Assembly: GCF_900496995.4 (NCBI RefSeq)
Contig: NC_044006.1
Location: 23,706,214-23,770,213, forward strand
Reading direction: 5' to 3'
DNA from: Aquila chrysaetos chrysaetos
Taxonomy: Eukaryota; Chordata; Aves; Accipitriformes; Accipitridae
Length of the DNA: 64,000 nt
Under the pieces are notes generated by a model. It was not told the origin of the DNA, ran no database searches, and was given only the letters and a program-made list of their open reading frames with translations. Positions 12,844 through 26,555 of the stretch are shown piece by piece (the first letter of the stretch is position 1; every line of letters starts with the position of its first letter). The translations under genes were made by a program, and so were the position numbers.

Positions 12844-15800
12844 CTGAAAGAGAGTCAGAAACAGTGATCACTGCTTTGCAAGACATGTAGACCTCTGTTC
12901 GCATAATGGCATGGGGATCACGTGGGAAATTCCAAACAGCAGAAAGTAAGTTGAAAAAGCAAAAAAGATAAATAAACCAAACACAAAATAGTGCATTTGG
13001 AAACCAGACTCTTGTGCTTACCAGAACACTTCTTACTCAGAAGACTCTCTAAGTGCTTTTAAGACTTGCTTAATTACACATTAAACCCACCTGTGTGCCA
13101 CCTCCACCCCTCCAGAGGAAAAGCAACAAGCATTTTAATGAAGAGAAAGTGGTCAGGTAGGTGCCAACAGGAGCTGCCAAAGCAGGAACTGAAGCAAGAA
13201 CTGGACACCGTCACATGAGGAAAAAGGAAAGACATGGCACAGCTGGCAGGGTCCTTTTCTGCCTCAGACCTGGGGAAGGGAAGGGTCTCTCCTACAGATA
13301 CTGGGAAGCTTAGCAAGTGGAAGAGGTTTCCTTTCTCCTTAACCATTGACTCACGGCTTTGGGGTAACTGCAAAACCAAACTACTGCGAAGTAACAGTGA
13401 CAGGAACTGCTGAAGAAGCAACCCAGGCAAAGATCTTGACAGGAATTTCTAGTCTTGGCTGGAGGATGCTCTTCCTGAACAACAGCTATCCCACTCTCAC
13501 CTCCTCCTTCGGCCTTATGTCCCTTGTAAGTCTTCTGCTTTGCCATGCTTCTCCCACCACCTTTGCTCCATCTCTCAATGGCATTTGTTTTAGCTCCCCT
13601 TTAGCACTTCTAGCTAACTCCACTCTACTGTAATAAGGGCACTAACAGGACACTTGCTGCCATTGCCCTGTCCTTTCTGTGTCTGCCAGGCACCTTGTCT
13701 ACCCAGAGGGTAAGGTCCATCTTGAGCCAGAAACTGTACTACTCCAAGTATGCACAGCACTTACTGTAGTTTCAGCGTGACTCCCACCAAACACAGGCAT
13801 TTGAGAAAACAAAAAAGGTGCTCATAAGACTTTGGCAGGCAATCAATCAATCTGCACTGTGAACACACACCACTCAATATTAGAGCACACCTGGAATGCT
13901 GCGCTTTAAAAGCAGCTCTTTATACACCCAGCAACTTCTTCCAAAGACACTTCTTAACAGGGTATTTGCACAATGCTCTAAAAGCTCAAAACCAATACAA
14001 TCCCTACATAAAGACCCACCTTCTACAAAAATGGATATGATAATTTTGCTACCAAATACACTGAATTGCATATACCTAAACAGAAGGGTTCAGCCTCCTA
14101 TTTCAACATGTAAGGATTATTCTCATTTCTTTGCAAAAAAAAATAGAACGCATTTTTCCATTTTAATTCAGAGAAAGGGAGACAATGTTCACTGTTAATT
14201 ATGTTTTCTGCCAAAAAAGTTCGCACTAAAGTGATTTTTGTGTTGAATTGTTAACAAAGTGCCACTGTTGCCTATACAAAATGGATAAATTTTACAGAAA
14301 ACACAGCGAGAGGATCACAAAAGTACCTAGGACCTTAAACTTCTCGCCAAACTTTTATGGCTAAGTTCTGTTGAGTACAAGGAGAAAGCTCTATTTTGCA
14401 TAACACCGACCTAAACTGAGATGCTATTCCCCCTACCTAGACAGGGAAGGAGATGATAGTTTGCTTTCTAGTTGTTATTTCAAGAGGACCAAATTCATAA
14501 GAGGACAATTAGTCTCCCACAGCCAAAGAGTAAGGTTATTAATGAGCAGGATGATTAATTAAATCCAAGCACAGAAGTGACAAGCTTGTGCATGTTAGTG
14601 CAAGTGACATGGAAGAGAGGTGACTGGAACTGCTATTGCCACAGCGAGAGGAAAAAGCCAGGAGAGCAAAGTTACTAGGTGGATGAAGTGGATGAATCAG
14701 ACCGTTTACAATATTTGTTTTCTAACATAACTGGTATAAATAAACTAGGAGAATTAGGTATTTTCTTATATTTCTGCTTTTAGCATTTAGTATGCTGCCA
14801 GGTGAGAGAGTTTAAGATGTTTTATGAATCTGAAGAAAGTCACATGGATTAATGGTAAAGCATATCAGTCTTACACTTATACATACATCACACAGAACAG
14901 AAAAATCAGGATAAAAATGTGCACGTGTGGATCTCATTTACATTGGCAAGGAAAAAAACCAACCAACCTCTCCTCAATCACAAAATTCACATACCACATT
15001 ATAATTACTTTGTATTTTAACCACAGCTATAATTTAGCCTCATGACTCCTGATACTTACGGAGACAAGCTATATAATTTTCAGAAACAGTGATTACGCAA
15101 ACAATCTGGTGGTCTAAGTTCAGATATATCTATACCTACCAGTAAATCCATACCTTTTCCCCAGTTTTTCAGAATTTCTCTAAGGATGCTTAGGTATTCA
15201 CATTCACACAGACTTAACAAGTATTTTAAAGACTCGATCCCTCCCCCAAGGAAATAGGTTAACCTTCATTGCATTATTAAATAATCTTATTAAAATTGTT
15301 ATGCTGGTTTGCCAGCTCAAAATAAAGCTGACATAATTAAAGACTCATGCCTGGCAACAATGTTTATTTGACAGTAACATCATATTGCATTAAAAAATAC
15401 GAAAGAAACCAGTAATTTAGGTGTTTGATTTTCAAACGGAAGTCTTCAACTTGACACATCAGGTGCAGTAACAAGCTGGTATAGTCCTGAACACAGACTT
15501 TCAGGATTTTTTGCCTAGACTCTGAGCCTTTCTCCACCCTCACCCCAAGGTTTTGTTTCCCAAAGCAAAGGAATGAAACGATCACAGGAAAAGCAAACTC
15601 CTATTTAACAGAGGAATTAGTTTGACAAGTCACCTTAAGGCCAGTATTAGTAGAGACTGACTGAAAGCTAGACAAATACATAGTGATTAAACTGTGGGTT
15701 TAGTCCTGAACAGCACACTTCAGCAGTCAAATAAAAATTAATCTCTCTTGCAAATGCAGGAAGTGGTTCCACTCTAGTAAGAGTTCTACAGCTCTCTCTC

Positions 15801-17080
15801 AGAAATATTATTGAGCTGAATTGGAGGGAGGAAAAAACCTCACAAACCTATTGCTGTGTAACTGTCTAAGGAGAAACTGGAAGGAGCCTTGAGACACCTC
15901 AGCCTGAAAGTCTGAGGACTCGTTTCTGCAGTGCAGTAAGGAAGCAGTTAAGAGGATAGAGCACAGGCCTCCAATTCGGACTTCTGGCTGGAGGACAAAT
16001 TTGTTATTTAATGCCCTTTGTTACTTAATGCTTGCTTTAGAGGCATCATCAGACAACAAAATGAAAAAATCAGTAATCAGTACATAAACACCATTCATTA
16101 TTTGAGAAATACGTGTGTGTTTTAGTGTACATTATCTTAAGAGTCACGTTACTGCAGCTTAGAGTCTCAGCTTCTCTTCTACACAACTTGGTTAGGTTTT
16201 GGGGTTTTTTAATTCCCTGTTCTTAACATACACAAACATCTGTTTTTGTTTATGTTGTCCAACCTGGTATTTTCATATAAACAAAACAAAAAAAAAAGAT
16301 TGGGGGGGGGAGGAAGCAGTAACTTGCCCTTCAATCATGCCGCATATGAACTTAATTTATAACACACAGATGGAATATGTCAGTTCCTCCTGCTCTGGAG
16401 CAAACAATATGTAAACAATGAAGGCAAAGGGCTTAAGGACTTAATCACAGTGTCAGGCTACAAGAGAGGCCACTAGGTAAGTGTGAGATACAATGACAAC
16501 ACACGCATCAATTTAGGTTAATGACATGTCAGAGCAAAGACTTTTTCTTTTTTATCTGGAAGGCATTTGGCATTACAGGAATAATAAAAAACCCATGTGA
16601 TATACACATTAGAAATGCAAATAAAACACATTAAAATCCACTTCCTGCTACAATGGACACTTAAAATATGCTATTATACCCTATATAAACTAAATAACTG
16701 TCTTTTGACCTGCCATAAGCCATGTAAAAGATCTATTTTTTAATGGCCTGTAACTGCCAAAGAACGCATTAAGAATGAACTAATGAATGATGTGGGCCCT
16801 CACCCAATGCATACGTGAAAGCTAACTGAGGTTCTGACATTACAAAACTTAAACCAAGCTTAATGCCATCGTCATTGTCAACCTGCTGATTTTTATGTAA
16901 TTACTCATGCAAGTAAAGTCAAGCACATGGGTATGACTTGCAAAACTACAGTATTACTATGCACATTGCAACCATTTCCTCTATCAGAAGTCTATTAACA
17001 TGAAAGTTTGGGAAGAGGTTACATTTTGTCATATGAACTAAGTGAATTTCAAGTTCTGCCAATTACAGGAAAACAATCAG

Positions 17081-17116
17081 AGAAAAAAAGAAAAAGAAAA
17101 AAAAAAAGAAAAAGAG
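17081..17116. repeat. A-rich purine tract
   Basis: This is A-rich sequence broken by single Gs. It is a simple low-complexity tract in the presumed ZDHHC3 5' intron. Confidence 0.9.
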
Positions 17117-19948
17117 TGAGACCAGGGCAGATCACAGGCATTTTCTGAGGTTTTCAGTTTGGGGTTTTATATACTTTAAAGAGATACTTCAGAATAGCTT
17201 TTATGAGACAGACTTCATTGACAGTATTTTGAGAGCTGACAAACAACACTGAAGTTAACTTTTACTGTCATCAAAAGGGAGCAAACATACATAACCAGTC
17301 ATGTTATATTCATGACAGCTAAACTAGGCGAGCTAGATCCACAGGACAGGATGTCCCTTTAAATAAAACCAACAAACTCCAGATCGATAGGAACTGCAAG
17401 AGAGGTCATTTTGAAGTTTGTTTCATTTTTCTGTACATAAAACTGCCTTGATTAAAACACTGCATATTTAATCTTCCTTTGCAACAGAAATGAGAGAAAG
17501 TGTGTTTTCTAACTAACAGGGTATTTACCTATGCTTCTCCTGCCACACTTTCATACAGCCCAATCTAACAACAAGCCTGTCAAAACTTACCAAAGCAAGT
17601 TCTAGCAGGGAAAATAAAGCAATATTAGTATTCATGTATTTTTTCCTAATGCCTCCTGCAAGGCCTAAAAAGCTTTATCTGATCAGCAGGAGTGTAACAA
17701 AACAGCCCAGCTATGCTGAGAATTTTTGGCAGTCTCCTGCAGATGCATCCAGATATCCATCAGCATGGCAGTTTCCAACCCCTGGTTTACAAAACTCGGA
17801 GGGTCAGTGGGACATTTCCAACAGGTCTGTGAAAGACTGCTAAAAAAAGCAAGCCTATTATTAGCAGGCTTAAATTTGCTATAGAGAGCTGTACTTCCAC
17901 TGGAATATTTTCAGGACTCCACACATGGTTAAAAAAAACCCAAACAAACAAACAAAACAAACCTAACCCAAATCTAAAACCCCAAACAGGTCAAAAACTA
18001 CTCCTCTCGGGTTAAAATGGCAAAAGCAATAGGGAAGGATCAGGCACGGAGCTTAACGCTGTGCTGACGGGACACCTGATGACTCAGATCAAAATATCAC
18101 AGGGCAAAGCCAGTACTGCTAGCCCTACTCCAGCCCCCCAGGAGCAGGTAACGGGATTATGCCTAGCGCAAATAAATTTTCATTTTTCTTCTGGAAATTC
18201 AGGCCACATTCAGGAGTACAGTTTCAGCCTAAGTACTACATTACCAGCTATGCATTTGCTTTTAGTATCACAAACGTCTCTGATTCCCCTGAAACCTTTG
18301 GCTACTGAAGTCATGCAATTTCAACAGTTTCAGATCCCATACTGAAGAAAAACAGCATAAAGAAATCATTAAGTGAATTATATTAAATCCATTTAAAATA
18401 ATCTTAAAAAAAAATTACAAGGCTTAAAACAAATACATGTTTTCTGAGGCTAAACCCACAGGCTTGGATTACCTGCCTTGGAAAGAGAGCACACAAACCA
18501 GATGGTAACCCAGTTATAACATTATTCTATACACGAAGGGAATAAGTGGCTATATTACAATGCTGCTTTATAGTCAAAGTTGAGAAAACTGTTTACATCA
18601 TTAACTATTTTGATGAATCATAATTTATTATTTTTCATTTTTATTTATTGTTTTGAAGAGGCCATGCGTGAACAAGACCTTAGTAAAAATGGATCACACT
18701 AAAATCATACTTTTATCATCTTTATTAGAGGGGAAGATTCAATTGAAGTGGTGCATTTCTGAAGAATACTTTTGAACATGAGTATGAATACATAGAAGGA
18801 ACTTCTCCCTAAGGAGAGCAGGGGGAGGTGGAAATTACCTCAAAGACATCTGTCAGATCTAGAAACTCCATCCTGAGGGCCTGGATCGGGCTGAGAGTGA
18901 CAGGCTCAAGGGAGATGCAGCCACATAAGGCACAAACCCCAGAGTTCTCCTCTCATTTACATCAGTTTAAACAAAAAGCAACTTCAACAGTGCCACAGGA
19001 ATTCCATTAGTAGAACTGTAAGGAAAATAAGGCCACGTTTTCTCAATTAAAAACATGGGTTTTTTCCTATCCTAATGTTTGTGGTACACAATCTCTCAGG
19101 ACAGATGGTAACAGCTTCCTGGTTAATGTCTGTATCATTTCTGTTTAACTAATGGATATGTATTGTATAAATAAATTATAATGCAATAAAGACTGACCTA
19201 AGAGCCTGAGTTATCTGTTAAGTGATGGCACGCCCACCTACACGGCCTGTCAGCTGCTAGCCTGAGCTAAGGAGAGAAGACAAAGACAATGAAGTTACTG
19301 TCCAAGGTACATAAACACTGGACCACTATGGATGAGTGACAAAATTGGGGCAACATCTAGGAACAGGACACAAGGCACAAGGGCAACAGAGATTACGGTC
19401 AGACTTGGATCTGACTTGGTCGATCACAAAGTTAGTGATCTTAATAAGCTTTTGATCAGAGATGGAAGGCACTTTATAAAACTGTTATTAAGTATGAACC
19501 ATTACAAAATAACTTATGGTAACTTTTTAACTATCAGAGCTGCAAGGGCGACAGAGAAATTCTGTCACTTCAATCTTACAGTTTCCCAATAGACTAAATA
19601 CACACAAGCTACTTAACCTATGTAAAAAGAGAAATGTTAATCCTGAACATATAAATACAAACCAGCTTTGTGGCACTGCCACCTATCTGGACTAAGTATC
19701 GGAAGGAAAGAGCAGTCTTGCAGAAGGGACTGCACTGGGAAACAGAAAACAACAAATGGGGGTGTCGTGTCTTGCTTTCCCACAGCACTGCAGTTATTCT
19801 GAACAGCCAGCCTTATGAGAGACAAAACAGGAGAAGCTGCCCCAGTCTTCTAGATAGCTTTGCAATTTTGATGCTGACTCAGGACTTAAAACAGCAAGCC
19901 ACTGGATCAAGGGAATGTAAATTCTCAATTTGCCCTGTATCAACATTT

Positions 19949-19977
19949 AAAAAAAAAAAAAAGAAAAAAAAAAAAAA
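19949..19977. repeat. Poly-A tract with one G
   Basis: Fourteen A, one G and fourteen A. No retroposed sequence is recognised next to it, so I call it simple repeat only. Confidence 0.9.
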
Positions 19978-22900
19978 GGAAAGACAAAAATTTAAGGGGG
20001 AAGGTTTGTCTATACAACTGGTATTATATTTAGCATCTATTTTAAAAGCTACACTGCTTTAACGGCATAAGGAATGTATTTTCCAGAGAAGCAGAAGAGT
20101 TGCAGCTTTACAGTTTTGATCATAATAAGAAGCTGGCAGAACCATCCTAGTCTAAAAAAGTATTCTGAATATTACCTTTCAAGGCAGAAAGAGCACTTTA
20201 ACTATCAGACATACCTTTTCACTCAGATGGTCTAACCCAGGATTTGGTTCTCACCCGCTTCTGCTACAGCCCTCCCTTCACAAGCATAAACAAGTCACTC
20301 AGTCTCTCCGTATTTTTTCCCCGCACTTGTAGTCCACACTTCTTCCCTACCATATAGGTGTAGGGAAGATACAGGTATGAAGGCTGTAAGGCATTTAGAT
20401 TTTAAATCCAAATACTACACCTAAGCAGGTATCTACACCAAATACAGAAAATACACAGGGCATACATTAAAATACCACATTAATGAAACAGGGACCAAAA
20501 ATTTATCACCTCTATCCTGAAAAGGCCTGAAGTTAAAATCACGACTGTCATGATCCACCTTTGTGTTGTTAAGAGTTAGCCTAGAAGAAGCCTATGCTGC
20601 TACTTCAGTGAACTGGAAAAACCTGCACGTTCAAAGCTGCTGTGTGTTAAAGCTTTTGAAATGTAGTAAAGAACTCCTATGTTGGCAAACTAAGTACTTC
20701 TTGTTTCGCCCACTGTTGCACTAGCAAGCACAAGGGATCCCTGCCTCCATAAAAAAAATACGGTTTCTGTGTGTAAACATTAATTCTGTTATCCTTCAAA
20801 ACACAGAGTTGGAGACCAGACTAACTGCAATACACAGTATATTGCTTATGTATTCTTTGCTATATTGGACATCAGTAATTCAAGTAGTCATTGTAAAGAA
20901 CAAAGATGTGTATCGCATTACTATCTCCCTTTATCACCTGCTATAGCCCTCTCTGTATATATGGTATGGTACTACTGCCTTCCCACTAGGACTGTATGTT
21001 TCAGTGTTTTGGTTTTTTTTGTTAAATAGCATAGTACTTCACACTGCCTTTATTCATTGTTACTGTTTCAACTTGAGCCCATTTGTTTTAACTTCTGCAT
21101 GCCGCACCACCTTTATGATTGGTCACCCCTGTCAGTTCTGCATTATTGCAAAACTCAAAGCTGAACTTCAGAAACACGCCATCCACCACCGGCTTAGCAG
21201 CAAAAAAACATCAACAAGGGCCTTGCGTTTCCTCCCATTCAACATTCCTCTGTTGGCCGAGGGCATTAACACTGAGTTTTCTGTGTCCTTGTTTTACTTG
21301 CTATTACAGCTCCTGGAACAGTGAATCCCAACATTTTTCCAGCTGTGCTCTAGCCTTCCTTCTCATTTCCCTACTTTCCCATCCCTATCCTCTGCTTTTT
21401 AAATTTTTTTCCTCCTTGCACTCCTATTCCTTCTCCTTTAACAGTACCAGTTCCACATGGTCACCTTGTAACCTGGTGGGGTGCAGAAATACAGGGCTGT
21501 AAGCCGAGATAAATCTCTCTCCAGTCTCCCAAAGCACTCCCAAGCACCCCCCCAACCCTGAGGGCACAGCCAGAAGCAGGCGAAAGGAGTTAACATGCCA
21601 GTGCTCCTGTAGAGTAAGAGCCAGCACCTAGCTGCACCTTGCCTGTAACACCTTGCACCTCAGTAGCTGGGAACTACTGCTGTATGAGGAGGTCTTTGGC
21701 ACCCACAGCCTGCAGAGGCAAGCTGGCTCGCTCTTTTGGACTCCCTCTCAAAAGGACGATGTGTAAAGTGTTACTGGCAGACTTGCTGCACTGCAGTTCC
21801 AGTCAAGTTACAGGCTATCTTTTTTTCTTATTGTCTGCACAACCCAGGAAATACGCAGCTCTAAACGGGAAAGCTTTAACTTCTCATTTTCTCTAACGCA
21901 ACCTTAAGTTTCAGATTAGTTACATGCACAAGTCAAATATGATGTTCCTGGTACCACCATTCACATCTGGTTTGCTTCAACCAGCTAAGCACAGGAGAGG
22001 GAAAATAAAAACTGACAACAAGCTTTTCTGTCTTGTCATGTTTTACGCTACCTGCTGTCTTCTCTCAGGAAGGCAGAAAAACTATTCCAGAATATCGCCC
22101 TAAGAAAAAGATCACGTCTACACCGCAGAGGGACCAGGGAAAACCATAAGCTCAGTCAATTAACATCTGCAGAGACTGCCTGAGCTACAGCCAAGCCATT
22201 TTCAGACTGATACCACTGTGGGTGCCCATCACCCACCCTGTAGTCTCCTCTACAGGAGAGATATCCCATTATAGATGTATGGGAAATGTCTGCAGGAGCA
22301 AGCTTCATGGCTCCACAAGCACACTTCCCTGAAATAACGCAACACATGGGTTTAAACTGCATTGACTACGCAACATGGTTAGGTCCTGTTCTACTGGAGA
22401 TGCACAGCAACCCACCCATCAAGAAAAGTAAATTCACCTTAGATAAAAGAGATTCACCAAAGCTGAGTTACCATTGCCCAGGCTACACACATACTGCTGA
22501 AGACTATCAGTTGCTCCTCTTTGCTGACACAAAGGAAACTGCCCAGGAGAGACACATAACTACTTGGGCACAGCAGACCTGCATCTGCTGAGGAATTAAG
22601 CATTCATCTTCTTGCAACCTGCTCCCAATAGTTGGATTAAACTACATTTTTACATTTTTGTCTACTACCAAACAAGCAATTTCAAACTGAAATACACACT
22701 CTGCCTGTAACTACACCACCTAAAATGAAAACTAAAAAGGAAGCAGAAACATACACAAAAAATACCCAATAGATGTAACATGTTGCAAGAAATATTTTAG
22801 CTTTTAAGCAGACCTTACATTTGTCCTTTTATAAACCTATAACCTCATGGAGCTTTGGGTCACTCCTTCTAACTCTCAATGAGCATTCAGTCAGACACAA

Positions 22901-24039
22901 CTTACTACCACAAGCAGCTCCCACTGGTATGACAAATACTATTGCATCAGTGAGACAGCACTAAGAGCTATCTGACAGAGTCATAGTGTTTGAAGGACCG
23001 GATCTTTATGCATGTGGGGCTGCATTTCTAAAGACATATGAATTAACATGTGGCTCCCCTTATAATGACTCTTATCACTGAAACACCTATGACACTATAC
23101 AAAGGACTTATTTGTTGCTTTCACTAAGCAAAGAAAACCACGGTACTCACTAAAGCCTTGCTATCTACACCACCAGGCATCAGAGGCAGTCACTCACTGC
23201 ACCCTGCCAGCCCCTTCTCTGAGATTCCACTGTATCAGAACGACCACTCGAATTTGGGGTCCTTTCCTACCAAACTGACATCGCACACCTTTGCTGTGTC
23301 AGGGGGCTGGCACACAATCTCTCTCTTGCATGCTGAAAAACATCATTTATCTTTTCTGAATCAGGATCAAAGGAAGGACATCTAAACGAGCTCTGGTGTC
23401 CACCCAGCATCCCTCACTGGCACGCAGGCAGGGGGAGAGCACATCAGAGACCAGACTGCTGCCTCCTCCTCCCCCGAGCCCATGTTTTCCAGAAGATTGT
23501 TTTCTAGTGAGCCACCGTGAGCTCTTGCTTTGTCTTAAAAATCACTTTTCAGAAGTACTCCAGTAATACTTAGAAGCTGCCGTTTAAAAACAGTCCGGCT
23601 TACTTCCTACTAACATATAACTCACCATCCATTCCAACTAAACCCGCCACCGTACAGCGCCATGGTTTCAACACAGATTACTCCCGATGCTGAAGTCGCA
23701 ACAGCCCGACGGTGCCATGGGACAGCCGCAGTCAAACGCCGGGTGACCGCGGCCACCTCTGAAGCGAGAGGGTCCGCTCCACTGTCCAGCCGCTCGCCGA
23801 TGGGCACGTTTCATCACTGCAACGCATTAAGAGATTACAGGACCCCCAGTTCGTCACCACAATTCAGTAACAGACCCCCAAGACCCCGGCGGAATGGCTG
23901 GAGGCTCCCAGTTTGAATTTCCTGCCGAAGGGGACATTACGCTGCTCTGAACGGCCCCCGGAGCAGACCCAAATCACATCTTTAGCCCGGTATTATTTAA
24001 CGTACTTAGCCTTGCAGTATTTAAAGCCCAGCACTGGAA

Positions 24040-24910
24040 GCCAGCGGATCAGCAGGCGGCGAGGGGCGAGCGGCAGCCCACCTCCCCTATTCCGACCGAT
24101 GCCGACAGCTCCAGGAGACGCCGCTGCGGGACGCGACCCACCGACCAGCACGCCCAGCGCCTGCCCGGGGCCCCGGCGGAGGGAAGCGGGGCACCGACCG
24201 GTCCTCGGCCGGCCGCGCCAACAACACGCCCCCTCCCCCCCGCCTCTCCCGGCTCCCGCACGGCTGCGCGGGGAGCGGGCACCGGCAGGGCCCCGCAGGG
24301 TTGGGGGTGGGAGGCGGTTGGTCGCACGGCGCAGGCGGCAGGCGCGGCCCCCGCCTCAGCCGCGGCGACGGGATGGCCGCTCCTCTCTGGCGGGCGACGG
24401 CGGCCCGCTCCCGCCCCCGTCCGCCAGCGCACACCTGCCCGCGCCGTCGGTCGGTCGGTCGGTCTGTCCGTCCCCTTCCCCGCCGCCGTCAGTCGCACCA
24501 CCTACCCCCCAGGCCGCCGCCGCCGCCGGTCCGGCGCGCGCCCCGCCGCCCCCACGCCGCGCGCGCGAGCGCACGCCGCCAACGCCGCCACGCAGCGCCG
24601 CGCCGGCCGAGGCTGCCCCGCGCCGCGCCGCGCCCCATCCGCCCCGCCGAGCCCGCGCGCGGCAGCGGCGCAACCGCCCTCCCTCCCTCCGTCCCTCGCC
24701 GCCCCTTACGCTGGCTCGGCGAGGAGGTGGGGCGGCCGCCGGGAGGAACCAGGAAGCGAGCGGCGGCGGGAGGCAACGCAGCCGCCGACCCAGCCCGGCC
24801 CGCGGGCGGGCACCGGCGGGACTCGGCCCAGCCGCCGGCCCCCGTGTAGCCGGGGCGTGCCTGTGCCTAGTGCGCATTGACGTCTCGGGCGGGGGGGGGG
24901 GGCGGAAATG
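24040..24910 (-). promoter_or_regulatory. ZDHHC3: CpG island, likely ZDHHC3 promoter and noncoding first exon
   Basis: This stretch of about 870 bases is extremely GC-rich and dense in CpG, in contrast to AT-rich sequence on its left. It sits upstream of the ZDHHC3 coding exons and about 2 kb from the EXOSC7 start. A near-consensus CRE (TGACGTCT, one mismatch to the palindrome) lies at 24878-24885, next to TGCGCA at 24871-24876. I infer that ZDHHC3 transcription starts here. The first-exon donor is unresolved: candidates on the minus strand include a gtaagg near 24700-24710 and a CAG|gtgtgc near 24430. Confidence 0.65.
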
Positions 24911-24953
24911 CGGGTTCTGTGAGGAAAAAAATTTACCTTTTTTTTTTTTTTTT
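24891..24953. repeat. Poly-G (12) and poly-T (16) runs at CpG island edge
   Basis: A run of 12 G at 24891-24902 and a run of 16 T at 24938-24953 flank the border of the first CpG island. They are simple homopolymers. Confidence 0.85.
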
Positions 24954-26555
24954 AAACATGGGGAAGAGGCTGCGTGCCTCAGCGCCCCAGACAAGTTCGG
25001 GTGGTTTTGGTGTGCAGGTATCCAAAATCCGACGGCGTGCAGGAGGACGGAGCGTATGGCTGCAGGTGTCACTGGCAGAGGGAGCAGCGGCAAAGTTCAC
25101 TTGACACTCTTCATCCCCGGCCGCTGCTTCCAGCGCTGAAGGCCTCACCAGGCATTAATCATGCGGTGCGAATTTTTGCATTCCAGGTGGTTCCCTCGGG
25201 CTGGTTTTATTTCAGCCAACGCGTGTCATCCGTTTGCCGTAATGAGGTTAGAGGAAAAGACGTTGCTTTGTCCTTGTTAAAAAAAAACCCAAAAAAAAAA
25301 AACCCCAACACACAACCACAACTGGCATCCTTTTTGTCTGATAAGCTTCACAGTTGCCTCGCGTCGAGAATTTGAACGCCCTGGGAAGCATTCTTCAGAG
25401 CGAGGGGGATGCCTTCTGCCATCCCGGAGGAAAAACAAGCCAGACCTGGGCTTCTCCAGCCTGTGGACAACTGCTGTCTGCATATAAACAGGATTTGCTA
25501 GCTGAGCCCCTGGACTGTGCAAGAGTTCGGCTCACGTTACGTAGACCCCAGGCTGGGATGGCAGAGGGGGGAAAACAGAGGGGGAAAAAAAAAAAAAAAA
25601 AAAAGATCACTCTTTCCTTGCAGTTGGAGCCATTAGCTGCTGTGGGCTAAGCCTTGAGACAGGCAGGACTGGGAAAGCCAGAATATCATCTCCCCGTGCT
25701 CTCAGTGGGAATCATAGGGTGCCCCTGCATTAACTCTTTTTTTTCCTATCAGGAATTCACTTCCACAAGGGAGTTTCTGATTTCTCCTTGCCACGTGGAA
25801 TGTGAGGACACAAGAACCGCGCTGCAGGGTCAGATGAAGGGTACATCTGTGCTGGACGGCAGCACTAGCAGATGCCATTTAGGGAGAACATACAAACCAG
25901 GCCCCTTTTCTGCACAGGCACTGCCTTTGCCTGGCACTCCCCTGGCCCTGCTCACCTCCTCTGGGTGAGCTACCCAAACCTCAGCTCCCAGCTCAGTCAG
26001 GCTCCACCACTGGCTTTCCCTGCTGAGAAGCAGTTCACCAGGTGAAATCCGGCAGTGTGCTGTGGAACCCTCATAAACCATGGGTCAATCTCACCCAAGC
26101 AAGCATCAGCATGAAGCCAGACAGCAACTTTTAAAATAATGTGAAAATTATACACAGGAGCTGTGCAAAAAAAGTGTGAAACTTACAGCATGAACCACTC
26201 ATTATGAAACTTTCCTTTAAGGCTGTCAAAAAAACCCCTTAATTACTGCTTTAATATATAGCATGAGTTTTTAATTACATTTCCCATGCTACTTTCCCAG
26301 GGATATCTGGCACAGGACCAACAGCGCTCTCCTAATGAGAGCATTGGGGTGTCTTCTCTGCTCCTGCACCAACCTGCCCCGTGCACCGCACCTCGCTCGG
26401 ACCTTTCTCTGAGGTAAAAAAACCTCTGCATTTCCTCATTTTTCTTCCTCATCACTGCGCGAGCCCTTCCCGAGCACTGGGGTACTTCCACAGCCTCCTT
26501 CAGGAGCTTTTACCTTGGCGCAGGGCAGGCAGAGAGCCGGGCACTGCCCCTTTGG
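24954..26555. other. Spacer between the two CpG islands
   Basis: This is the spacer between the presumed ZDHHC3 island and the EXOSC7 island. It holds A-rich runs at 25279-25306 and 25585-25604 and otherwise unique-looking sequence. I recognise no coding exon. Confidence 0.6.

Larger units (their letters stand above)
12844..24040 (-). other. Presumed ZDHHC3 5' intron
   Basis: The first coding exon has a clear acceptor on its 5' side, so a noncoding exon must lie upstream, most simply in the CpG island at 24.05-24.91 kb. This would make the stretch an intron of about 11 kb. I see no coding exon in it, only A-rich tracts at 17081-17116 and 19949-19977. An additional noncoding exon cannot be excluded. 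Confidence 0.6.

Noticed and set aside
13074..14198. Overlapping open frames of 63-118 codons on both strands near the first ZDHHC3 coding exon
   Set aside because: No conserved motif is visible, and the sequence lies in the presumed 5' intron. The Ser- and Phe-rich composition is typical of chance frames.
19949..19977. Poly-A tract as a possible tail of a processed pseudogene
   Set aside because: No coding-like sequence or target-site duplication is recognisable next to it, so it is treated as simple repeat.
23913..25139. A 408-codon open frame, the longest on the plus strand, with several overlapping long frames on both strands
   Set aside because: It is rich in Pro, Arg, Ala and Gly, lies in a CpG island, and has equally long frames on the opposite strand. 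GC-rich DNA lacks stop codons by composition. No domain or family resemblance is visible.
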